This document shows, in pieces, positions 48,666-59,593 of a stretch of 64,000 bases of DNA. Source of the stretch: Liolophura sinensis. Its lineage: Eukaryota; Mollusca; Polyplacophora; Chitonida; Chitonidae. Both the position numbers and the translations under genes were made by a program. Every line of letters starts with the position of its first letter. Position 1 is the first letter of the stretch. Below the pieces are notes generated by a model that was not told where the DNA came from, did no database searches, and worked only from the letters and a program-made list of their open reading frames with translations. Location of the stretch: positions 47,047,385-47,111,384 of the forward strand of contig NC_088295.1 of assembly GCF_032854445.1 (NCBI RefSeq), in the 5' to 3' direction.

Positions 48666-48727
48666 CTGCATTTCCATGTGGATCCATCCAATCACCTTGA
48701 AGTTTTCTTCAAGTTTCTCCAATATGC
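48666..48727 (-). CDS. Candidate 62-nt exon of the same unidentified gene
   Basis: Acceptor ATACATGCAG, donor ATGCAG|GTACAA. After two leading bases the minus strand reads ILEKLEENFKVIGWIHMEMQ, ending in phase 0 and so compatible with the exon at 46783-46760. The peptide is charged and helix-like. I do not recognise it. Confidence 0.22.
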
Positions 48728-48831
48728 CTGCATGTATTTGAAGTTTTTTTTTTTTGAAGTCTTCAAATTGAAAGATTATATGATCCTGGTGTATTCATGT
48801 ATATATGTACAAGTCTATAAATCCTATGTCA

Positions 48832-48833
<2 letters not shown>

Positions 48834-48890
<57 letters not shown>
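48834..48890. repeat. (TA)n microsatellite followed by GTGTGTG
   Basis: A continuous TA run of about 25 units, then a short GT run. It generates the poly-Tyr/Ile ORFs on both strands. Confidence 0.97.
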
Positions 48891-48891
<1 letters not shown>

Positions 48892-51800
48892 ATAAATATG
48901 TATTCTTCTGGGCCTGAAAGCAGTAGAGTCAATGTAAAACAGTCTAAGCACAGGTATGCTGCCCACAGGCAATATACATGTTTGGAAATCACAATGGCAG
49001 AAAGAGCGAGTCATCGGAAGGGTTGTCAGGCTTTGATTGATTGACTTTGACATTCCAGTCTCCAAAGTTATGTCACAACCCACCACTGTGCAGAACCTGG
49101 GAGGCCTTATCACTTTCTGGTGGGGACAAAGCCACAAACACAGTGACATTGTGCCACCGTGACAACTTTGGTCCGTCAAGACAGTGACAAAACTCTTGTC
49201 ATAAAAACACGGTTTCTCGCCAGTTCTTTCACCTACAGCCATATTCACTGAAGTGTGAGACTTACACGCACATGCATTTGTAAGGAATTAAGGATGGCAT
49301 GGTTACCTGTATACTCTACAGTTGAAGTTTGTAATGTGAGGATCATGTTTCACAACAGCAACTGTAGGCTATAAGCTGATTGTAACTACCATGGTGACAA
49401 ATGTTTAAGAAACATGTTGCTATGGTGTGTGCAGTCGTTACAATCAACAAACCCTCATTTGCATTTAATTACACATCCAAACATGTCAGAGCTCATTTTT
49501 ATCGAGAAATCAAAATCTGAACACAATTCCCTACTTGGAAAAATGGACTGCTTTCAGCAGACAAATTTACCAACTTTATGACTGAAATGCTCTGGAGATT
49601 TTCATCGAAAGGTCTGCATATTATCATTTTGGGGAAAATGAAATTCTTTCAGGAAGCAGTTTCAATATGAACATGAAAAAGGGTCAGTTTTGTACCAACA
49701 GATGACTTATTTTATGAATAGTCAGGTACCTGTATGTCTTTAATGTTGTCAGCCAGATGAGTAGACAACAGCCCACATAGTAAAAATCACAGTCATTACT
49801 CATTATTCAAGATAAATTGTAACACAAGTTTCAGTCAGCTTAAGCATCTAATTATGTTCACTCAAGCTCTTCCATGTCCCTCATTAGCATTCAATTACAC
49901 GGACCATCCAAACGTGTCAGCGCTCATTTTTATTGAGAAACAATTCACAAATAACAGAACAAAAATAAATACAAATCATATCTTTTAATATACTTCCAAG
50001 AGGAATTTAACTTTAATCTCTATAACAAAGCCTGTGATTAAAAATCTAATCTGGTTGAAAGTGAGCAAAACTATTACCTGTGTGACCGAAGAGATTTTAT
50101 CACCTGGATTGATCACTCTCCAAACTCACTTAATTAGTCGCACTGTCCAACACAGTACCAAACAGCAGAACTCAATATCTCAGTCTAAGTACAAACTAAT
50201 GTCTAACTCAGTATCATGATGGCCTTTAATATTGTTCATGTAATTATGTATAGTGTCCAAATCATCTTTGTCTCCCAGTGTTATGTAAATTTTTAATTGC
50301 TAACTTTTGGCCTTTGGGCAAACTCGACTGTGACAGAGGGTGTTATCTGATTCCCACATGGTCTGCACCATTAACCTTCTAATGGCCAACAATTCAACTG
50401 GAAACTATGTTGACTCCAGATAATTCCTCTTCTTGGTGCTCTATCATTACTTGTATCCTAGGGTTTACAAAACTGAAATCTATAATCTGTTTTTGTTTTA
50501 TAAAGCTGCATTTTTATCTTGTGTAAGACTTAAAAAAAATTATGTGGTAATGTAATTTTTGAAGTCATACATACTTTTCCAAAGAAGGCAATGAAGCCAC
50601 GAAGAAAAAAACAAAAAAAAACCACCTTATACAAAAACAGCAATTGTGGACATGATGCCAAATTCAACATGATAATCGCTAATAATGGATCATGTAAAGT
50701 CATTCACACTTTCTTTTGAATGAAGAAAGGAGATCAAGTAAAATATGGAACAAAAAAATAAAAAAATAAATAAAAAGAGGAGGAGTAAAAATCTGGGAAT
50801 GCGACAATGAGATGGTGGCTTGTGGTTAAATGCTAAAATAACACGTCTTTCACACGCCTAAGGGGTAAGCGGCTTGCCTCACCCTGTCCCTCACTATAGC
50901 ACACTAAATTAATTCCCCATGATTACTGCTCACTAACGCCATGTACATATATACCAGCATTTCAATAAATTAAGTCAAAAAGACCTGCTGCCTAAAAAAA
51001 AAAAAAAAACCCAGTTCAGCTGTTTTTATGTGTAAGCAGTGGAAAGCTGGTTCCCATGCCCTAATTAGCATTAATGAATTAGGTCACGAGCATCAGTAGC
51101 TTAAGTATACAATGTTGTTTCGACAAAATCTGACATTCATCAGCACACTTAATTTGTGGGATTTTTTTTTTGAGTGTTTGTCTGCCGTAAAGGGTGAATT
51201 TGAGTTCTCAAAAATAGACATTTGCATAATAATTGTACAAAGGTTACAAGGTGCTGATCTGAATTCCATTCCTGTGATATTTGCCTTGTGTGATGATGTC
51301 ATTTCACACTACTAGACCTTGCCTTTTTTATTTTATTTTTTTTTTTATTCAGCAAGAATGTTCAAGACCAGAGCAAACTATTAAGACAATGCACATAGCA
51401 CAGATACAGGTATCATGTAAACCTGTACAAATCAAATACAGAATATGACTACATATGATGATGTGAAACAAAAACTGATTGTCACCACAAGCACAGACAA
51501 AAAAAAAAATCGAGTACCACTGTAAGGTCACAAAATGTATTGAAACAATCATGCACATATGTACCATAAGATAGCCATGGTAGTTAAAATATATAAATGT
51601 CCTCCACCAATAAGACTGACTGTGGTCAAAGTTAATGAGCTTTATAGAGTCGTCAATCAGTTATTCAATCAATCAATCAATCAAATAATAAGTTTAGATT
51701 GACCTATATACATGTATCTTTATATGACTACCAATGTACTGATCAATCACAATGATATGTCTCAGATACTGGCGATGAGACAATGTAGCTCTGGATGACA

Positions 51801-52071
51801 ATTAATCCAATTATGTCAACTGATCAAGACCAAAGAACTCTTGGGTAGATATGAAAGGTCAAGTTCACTGCTAGAAATGGATCACTTAGCTATTTTGTTG
51901 ACCTTTGGATTCATATCATCCCTGCCTTTCGTGTTTCACAAGAATTTTCAAATAATTACGGCTTTCAAAGCCGCTGCAGTATGGCCATTTAAGAGGGTCT
52001 TTTTGCAAGAGAATGTATACGTCACCAGGAAGAGTGGGCTGAGACTCTGCATCCTGTGCTATGTCCTGACC

Positions 52072-52183
52072 GATCTACCTTATTCCAGTGGACAATACGT
52101 ACATGTTAACAAAGGAGTTATCTCACAGATCTACCTTATTCTAGTGGACAATACGTACATGTTAACAAAGGAGTTATCTCACA
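52072..52183 (+). repeat. 56-bp tandem duplication
   Basis: Two nearly identical units from GATCTACCTTATTCCAGTGG (52072) to CTCACA, repeated at 52128 with a single C/T change near the start. It lies within the 141-codon ORF at 51841-52266, which I do not regard as a gene. Confidence 0.93.
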
Positions 52184-52697
52184 GCTGTGAACAAACACCC
52201 ATAAAATCAACTACCTCGTTTGTACCTGAGCTTTTCAGATTTTCGCAGATTTGTGCATGTCTCTAGACGACAATGTGTGACACCTATACAGCTCACCACA
52301 TACCTGCACTGACTTACTTGGAACAAAGGTGTGACAACTTAGCCCTCTAGGTTACATAGCATTTGTACGTACATGTACACTCAAAAAACATGTTCTACAC
52401 TTCCAGAAAACATGCCTCAACGGCTTACACTTTTCATCACCAGTTCGCTAATTCTTTCTATTTTCTGGAAATATAAATACATCCATTTACCAGATCCTGT
52501 CATATGCTTGTTAAGGAAAGCGTGTTAGGAAAAGTTGGCTGTGCGCCCCCTGCGTCTAAAGGGAGGACATCTTATCGGGGGAGGAATTTCACAGCCACAC
52601 AGCATTTCCAGGGACTGGGTACAGTTCAGCTCAGTGTCAAGTCAACTGCCTGTGATGTATTTAAGCAGTAGAAGTGATCTTACTTCCCTAACAAAAA

Positions 52698-52801
52698 AAA
52701 ATGCTTGTTTATCTGTTTTGAATAACATTTAATATAAGGTATATGACCTAAAATGCTTGTTTAACTGTTTTGAATAACTTTTGATATAAGGTAAACAACA
52801 T
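52698..52801 (+). repeat. 52-bp tandem duplication
   Basis: Two units starting AAAATGCTTGTTTATCTG and AAAATGCTTGTTTAACTG, with the shared internal motif TTTTGAATAAC and TATAAGGTA near the end. Confidence 0.88.
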
Positions 52802-53132
52802 AAAATTTCACCCAAAGACATGCATTTTTAGGGAAAAATAAATGTAATGAACTATTACATTTGGTGGTGAAACTTATATTTTTCGGATAAGATTTGATTC
52901 TACCTTCAACAAACATCAAAACACTTTGAGAAGATCAACGGAACTGTAAGAATTGTCAGAAATGTGCAACTACACTGTGTGTCACAGGTAAAGTTTTAGG
53001 TCATTTATTGTATGCCAATTCATGGCTTAATCCATTCCCCAAATATTGTGAAGATACCCTGAGACCATTACGAATGCTGGTAGTTGTGATTATACCAATG
53101 GTGGCCTATCCCATTTGCGTAATAACAAAATA

Positions 53133-53271
53133 TTTATTTATTTATTTGATTGGCGTTTTACGCCGTACTTAAGAATATTTCACTTACACGACGGCTGCCA
53201 GCATTATGGTGGAAGGAAACCGGGTAGAGCCCGATGGAAACCCATGACCATTCGTAGGTTGCTGTCAGACC
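53133..53271 (-). repeat. Family-A SINE, 5'-truncated, with 12-bp TSD
   Basis: (TTTA)n tail, GATTGGCGTTTTACGCCGTA, ACGGCTGCCAGCATTATGG, CGTAGGTTGCTGTCAGACC, then an abrupt end. The flanks AATAACAAAATA (53121-53132) and AATGACAAAATA (53272-53283) differ at one base. Confidence 0.92.
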
Positions 53272-53283
53272 AATGACAAAATA

Positions 53284-54696
53284 GCAAATTCATCAAATAA
53301 CTGGCAAATCGAAAATGCTGCCTTGCACAATGAGCGAGTTAAAGCATTACTACAGGGATGCTTAACTGCTCTCATTTTAGGACTCGGGGAGTAATGTAAA
53401 TAAATGTATTGACCAAAGCAATAATATTCCAATGACCATGAAGATGTTAACATCTTTATACATGTAATGGTTTGTTTATTTCACTTTTCTTTCAGCAGAA
53501 TATTTAATATCAGGATACCTCTCCTGTATATTAGTAGACAAAGGTATTTTCATCATGCAGTTAATTCTCAGTGATATCTGTATTCCATATTGAATCCATA
53601 GGATACAAAATGTTGTTTTTTAAGGTAGTAAAATTTCTTGTCCCTAAGTCAGCTTTTTTCAATGATACCAGCATACACACATATATGACATAGCACGGTA
53701 TTCAGCAGCAACAAGGCCCACATTCACAAGATTTTATAAATCAAATTTCTTGGCATAAATGAGATCCAATTTATAGCACCATAACAAGATGAAAAGATTC
53801 CAAAATTAATTTTCAACATTTGTGAAAGTGGACTCAGAACCATCTGTTTTCAATAAATTTGACAATTAATCAGCTTTTGCTCTGTAAGGTGTCGATATTT
53901 TATGCCGGATTGCTTACACCCTATGAAGGGAAAAATTAATACCACCAGGTACACTGTATTTGTCCAGTTCTGGTTGCTGGGAATATTATACTTGACCAGG
54001 GGGTATATATACATTTAGGCTGGTGTGAAGAAACATAAAAAACAAGAGGAATATTTTTCAGGCAGAACTGGGGTAAAAAAAAATTCCACTTGTGATAGGC
54101 AATAAAGCTATTTGTCTTCAAATTCCAGATGTGCTGAAAGACGAGTGCATTTGCGTCTGGAACTGAGGTGGACGGGCACTTTGAGAAAACAAGGGACAGA
54201 ATCCGGTGGCAGTTAGGGGGACAGTGCCAGGCTTTACAAGTGAACAAACAGGTGGCAATACCGCATTAAATGACTCCCTGACCATGGCCTGTGTTTAGCA
54301 TTCATGTCCCAGACCAGCCTGTTAACATGTTCCCGTGTTAGCCGGCTCGTGTACATTAACACATTTTTGTGTCAAAAATATGTATCGCAGGAGTGACTGT
54401 AAACAGGAATATGGAAGTGTCCGCGACACGGCTTGGCTTTTAATCCCACAGGGGTCCAGTTCTAAGCTTGTACATCAGGTGTCAGAAGTCACCCCTCATT
54501 AGTGCTTCATTAGCAAGTGGATCAGTCCAATAGCATCACAAATGTTACCAACTCTGTACCAATACATGTTTATAATTAAGTACTATATTCTACCAACGCT
54601 AATGCACTTATCTGAAAACATGTGAGTTGACAATTAACATGCTGGGCTTGTTTATGGGACATCATATTGGCCAAGACCACCAGCCAAAAACACATT
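53284..54696. other. Intergenic or intronic, no gene seen
   Basis: AT-rich unique DNA. The 103-codon minus ORF at 53936-54247 has no recognisable domain. Confidence 0.5.
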
Positions 54697-55470
54697 CACC
54701 ATATATAATGTTCCTGCTGTAAGCAACTATACTATCTACAATGTTCCTGTCATAAGCACCTACACTATCTACAACGTTCCTGTCATAAGCACCTACACTA
54801 TCCACAAGGCTCCTGTCATAAGCACCAACACTATCTACAATGTTCCTGTTATAAGCACCTACACTATCTACAAGGTTCCTGTCATAAGCATCTACACTAT
54901 CTACAAGGTTCCTACCATAGGCACCTACACTATCTACAATGTTCCTGTCATAAGCACCTACACCATCTACAATGTTCCTGTCATAAGCATCAACACTATC
55001 TACAAAGTTCCTGCCATAAGCACCAACACTATCTGCAAGGTTCCTGCCACAAGCAAGTGCACTATCTACAATGTTCCTGCCATAAGCAATTACACTACCT
55101 ACAATGTTCTTCCCATAAGCAACTACACTATCTACAATGTTCTTGCCATAAGCAACTACACTATCTACAATGTTCCTGTCATAAGCAAATACACTATCTA
55201 AAAGGTTTCTTCTATAAGCAACTGCACTATTTACAATGTTCCTGTCATAAGCAATTACACTATCTACAAGGTTCCTACTATAAGCAAATACACTATGTAC
55301 AAGGTTCCTGTTATAAGCAACAACACTATCTACAAGGTTCCTGCCATGAATACTTACACCATCTCCTCAGAAGAATGCATGTGGGCCTATACACCATGCA
55401 TCTACAGTGTTCGAACCACAAGCACATCCACAATCTCCCTACCTAAAACAAACTCTCTACAATGTTTCTA
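54697..55470 (+). repeat. Minisatellite C, 33-bp unit, about 23 copies
   Basis: Consensus by eye CACTATCTACAATGTTCC plus TGTCATAAGCACCTA. Since 33 is a multiple of three, a long ORF of 11-residue repeats (HYLQCSCHKQL type) runs through 55057-55446. It tracks the DNA unit, has no promoter or splice context and is not called a gene. Confidence 0.95.
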
Positions 55471-55559
55471 CCTAAAAATATGTAAACCATAAAAATGTTC
55501 CCACAATCTATGATGTTCCTGCCAAAAAGACACAAACCACTAAAATAGTTTTTGAAAAA

Positions 55560-56020
55560 AAATGTACACCATCTACAATGTTCTTGCTATGCACACATAC
55601 ATGCACACTATCAACAATGTTCCTACCACAAACTTGTACACCATCTACAATGTTCCTGTTATGCACACATACATGCACACTATCAGCAATGTTCCTACCA
55701 CAAACTTGTACACCAGTTACAATGTATACACACATACATGCACACTATCATCAATGTTCCTACCACAAACTTGTACACCAGTTACAATGTATACACACAT
55801 ACATGCACACTATCAACAATGTTCCTACCACAAACTTGTACACCATTTACAATGTATACACACATATATGCACACTATCAAAAATGTTCCTACCACAAAC
55901 TTGTACACCATTTACAATGTAAACACACATACATGCACACTATCAACAATGCTCCTACCACAAATTTGTGCAACAATGTTCCTGCTAAAACACATAAGCA
56001 ATCCACAATGTTCAATCAGA
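55560..56020 (+). repeat. Minisatellite D, 65-72-bp composite unit derived from C
   Basis: About six units of the form ACACCATCTACAATG...CACACATACATGCACACTATC followed by AACAATGTTCCTACCACAAACTTGT. Each unit contains two halves related to the 33-bp unit of minisatellite C plus a CACACATACATG insert, so it is a higher-order repeat. The first units are 72 bp, later ones 65 bp after loss of TTCCTGT-like sequence. Confidence 0.92.
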
Positions 56021-56451
56021 ACACATTACAATGTTCCATACACTAGTGCCAGTACTAATATTCCAATAATGTATTCTATTATCATTGCAATTCCCTCCAT
56101 TGGGATTTAATCGCCTCAGCCTGAGTGCCTATACATCTCTTCCTTCAAAAAAAAACAACAAAAAACAAACAAACATGAAAACCCTTAAAAAGGTTGTTTA
56201 TTCCTAAAACAACCTTCAATTACTTGCAACATCCCACCTCTTCATAAGTGGAAATTCTTTCTTCTTCCTTCCATCTGATGAATTCATAAAATATCAGCTT
56301 TATTATATCTCTAACATACATGCATCTTGTCTTTGTAAGAAAATACAGCTTTTGTTATCACACAATGTGTTACATAACACTTTCACAATTGAAGGATATT
56401 AGCTTTAATTACCTATGATAACATTAGATGCACCCAGACATGCATATACAT

Positions 56452-56514
<63 letters not shown>

Positions 56515-59041
56515 ATATATTTTAACATATATATATTCAATTCAATTCAGGTGATAAGGAGAAAGACAAAACAAAATGATATTTAACTGTTTGGCACTTG
56601 ATGACCAGAACATGCATTTCATTTCTCTTTAATGGTGATCAGCATCAAATTAAGACTCACTTAATAAAGCTGTAGATAAATTTGTAGATATTTTTAATAA
56701 GACTAACTGCTCCCTTGAGAAAATCAGTAAAAGGCAAGCCTGGGGAATGATTCTTAGCCACTTAAGGTGTAAAAATCCAGACAGATATTTTTAAAGTAGA
56801 ATATTTTAACATGTATCGCGTATGTAGATCTTCAAATTACCTATCAGTTCCATCCGACAATGAGGTTTAATTGGCAGCTCTATGACTGTGTGTGGCCAAC
56901 CACAATGCAGGCAGACTGGAGGCTGTCCCTTAGCACCTTGACCTGTCATACATTATCCCTCCAGCCGACCTTTAACCTCTACGCTCTCACATTACTGGTT
57001 AAACATATCCTCTGACCACTAGACTTCAAAGACGGGCCCTTCTGGAGAGCTCCAAGCAGTTCTTCTTTTGAATCAATTAATTTAAAATGCGTCCACTGAC
57101 TTGTAACAGTGTAATCACGACAAACAACCCCCAGGTCGTTTAAATCTCTTACCTGTAGTCTAACGAGCTTAAAAACAGGTAAATGTACAGGTGAAAGAAT
57201 AGAAACACAAATAGAGAGCATTAATCTTCTTGTAGGGTTGTTTATTTATCTGCTTTAATTGGACAAAATCTTAAAAATGCTCTAGATCCATCCTCTATAA
57301 ACAAAGTAAACAAAAGCTCAGAGATGAAGGCACACCTGGTCATTATCAACATGAAAGTGCATGTAATTTCATCTACCTGTGCAGTAGGTAGGTTTTGATT
57401 GATTGTTGTTTAAAGGCTTGACTTCACCAATACTTTAGTCATCAGCCAATGATGCCAGCTTCTGAGCTTCAGCATATGAAACTGGAAGGCAATGTTGAAC
57501 AGACGAAATTTAACATATAACAGTCCAACTGAATTGTATTAATTTTAACCTTCTCTATCCCTCAAGGCAAGGATCAAAGATTTTTTGCATCAGTAAATAA
57601 ATAAAAAAAAAAACACGAAAATCTTATGTTTAACTTTACATGTATCATGCATAAATTACATAGCACATATCATTTGGATATTCTTAATTCTTAATTCACA
57701 ATATCCCGTGGCACATTAAAAAATTCTCGCTCTGTCTGGTGGTAGTCCAGCCTGTAGTTACTATTTATCTTATAAAGTAGAACATTAAAGAAGCTTCAAA
57801 ACTGTCACGGTCAATGGAGGACAACTTGACTTCTGTGGATTAATGTTATCCTGTGGCCTTATACTCCCAGTATACAGATAAAACCATAAAGGTCTTAACA
57901 CAAGAGGAATGTCCAAAGGAAAAATAAGCTGCTGAACAAGATACCTGAGAAAATTTCTAAACAAAACATGAAAGCAATTAACCCGCTGATGTGAAGCATG
58001 AATACTGGAAGCCTAATGATTAATCGGGGCTATGAAATGTACAAGGAAGATAGTTTTCTTTTGGTGTAAATAGATTTATCTGTAAAGGTGAGATGATATC
58101 TCGGCTTTGCCAGCCATCTATTGCCTGCCAGGTATACGGCGATGTCAAACAACAAAAGTGACCAGATTGTGAATATGTTCCGCTAACAAACAACTTAGAA
58201 GCGAGTCCTCCACCCCCGAGGTATCGTTATTCAGGCCTCGTTCTTCCGCTGACCGGACCTATAAGGACCCCCTTGGCAGATGAATTCATTATGGGGGTAA
58301 CTTATCAAATAGATTTAATATGTCTTATCTCTTTGAGATTACCAACGTGGGAATACATCAAGCAGACGGGGAAAGGACTGGTTAAGTACCTGAGGCTCAC
58401 GAGGGGTGCCCCTCTTTTTACAGGTAAGAAAGCATAACATTACATTATGTACCTCTCTAATCCTTGAAATGTCGTTGACCACTCCTTGGCAGTCTCCAAA
58501 CCTGTCAGACAAAAATAAATTGAAAGTCATTCTTGTCTGTCAGCTTATACTTTTCCCAGAGGTATATATTTTTTTTCCTCTTTTTCCACAAACTACATTC
58601 CTTCATAATACAACAATAGATATCTACTGATTTACAATCCTGGGAATACTGTTTTCTCTGTGTATGCTTCCACACAATGCTTCTTCAGTAAACACAAACT
58701 CGGGATCGAATATCAAAGGGAAATAAATCTCACACTATGGTAGAAGAAGAGCAGTATAATGTGTGCTTCCTTGCAGCTGAAAACTTTCATGGAATTCTTG
58801 TGTGCTAAATACTTTCTATTCAAAACCAGAACACAATTTTATTAAGTTTACGGTACATATGTACTGTTGAACACTAAGCTTTTACGTCAGCACTTCGAAG
58901 GAAAAAAGCCAAAAAAAAAAAAAAAAAGAAAAAAAAAGTCTGAATCTCCATGATGTGAGAAAATTTATTTATCGTTTAATAATCAAATTCTTAAACAAGA
59001 TAAAATGCAAGGTAGTTTCACATTCACTTCTTTTAATATGT
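56021..59041. other. Intergenic or intronic, with TA microsatellite
   Basis: (TA)n lies at about 56459-56510. The rest is AT-rich. A possible but weak minus-strand exon is at 58453-58501 (acceptor GTCTGACAG, donor GAG|GTACAT), open in two frames. No gene is called. Confidence 0.5.
56459..56510. repeat. (TA)n microsatellite, about 26 units
   Basis: An uninterrupted TA run. Confidence 0.95.
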
Positions 59042-59322
59042 TATTTATTTATTTAATTGGTTAGTGTTTTATTGGGGCCCTCAAAAGATTTTTCATTGTT
59101 ATATGATAGCAGTCAGGTGTACATGTGCATAAAATCAGATATGGCCTTGGTGGGGGTAGGGGGATCGGGAACTACTGACATTAACCAGTTACCTGAGAAA
59201 TATCCTGACAAAGCTGTGCCCAAGCCAGCTGTGGGTCAGATTTGAGCCCAAGACCACACTGGTCAATTATGGCCTGAGAAATCCTGACTGATGGAGAAGG
59301 CAATGTAGTCCCAATGGGCCAG
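59042..59322 (-). repeat. Diverged SINE-like element related to family A
   Basis: Begins with (TTTA)n and AATTGGTTAGTGTTTTATTG, then TCAAAAGATTTTTCATTG, a diverged form of the family-A tail. The body has TTTGAGCCCAAGACCACAC, resembling a B box on the minus strand. It has no close match to the central region of family A. Confidence 0.5.
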
Positions 59323-59593
59323 TGGTGTTTTACGCCGTACTATTTATTTGTAAAGTGGAGTTCAAGCCCAGGTCATGTTGGCGTCCTCTCCGGCTGTACG
59401 TTGGAAGATCTGTCAGCAACCAGCGGATGGTCATAGGTTTCTGACGGGCTCTGCCAGGTTTTCTCCCACCATAATGCTGGCCGTCGTTGTATAAGTGAAA
59501 TATTCTTGAGTACGGCGTAAAACGCCAATCAAATAAATACATAAATATTTATAAAATGGTGTTTTACGCCGTACTCAAGAATATTTCACTCTC
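59323..59593 (+). repeat. Family-A SINE inserted in an older tail fragment, 19-bp exact TSD
   Basis: The + strand copy (59342-59556) runs from GGAGTTCAAGCCCAGG (B box) through CCACCATAATGCTGGCCGTC to GAGTACGGCGTAAAACGCC and an AAAT-rich end. It is flanked by identical TGGTGTTTTACGCCGTACT at 59323-59341 and 59557-59575. That flank is itself family-A tail in the opposite orientation, continuing to 59593. Confidence 0.85.

Larger units (their letters stand above)
45906..53120. other. Intron or intergenic DNA, no SINE of family A
   Basis: AT-rich. Holds the two small candidate minus-strand exons, a palindrome GGTTACCNNGGTAACC at about 46253-46268, a G-rich stretch at about 47548-47596, tandem duplications at 48050-48190, 52072-52183 and 52698-52801, and the TA microsatellite at 48834-48883. 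Longer ORFs (for example 51841-52266 +, 45890-46228 -) have no recognisable domain. Confidence 0.45.

Noticed and set aside
49320-49374. Minus-strand segment reading AVVKHDPHITNFNCRVYR between AG and GT
   Set aside because: Its phase does not join the candidate exon at 48727, and single open 55-nt segments with splice-like ends are expected by chance.
49740-49790. Minus-strand segment reading LLSTHLADNIKDIQ before CAG|GTACCT
   Set aside because: No AG acceptor exists upstream before an in-frame stop. It shows how protein-like chance peptides can look here.
51841-52266. 141-codon + ORF
   Set aside because: Contains a 56-bp tandem duplication in two frames and no recognisable domain; probably chance.
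55057-56110. Long + strand ORFs with 11-residue repeats (HYLQCSCHKQL and related)
   Set aside because: They arise because the 33-bp and related satellite units are open in frame. The repeats follow DNA unit boundaries, and there is no promoter, splice or domain support.
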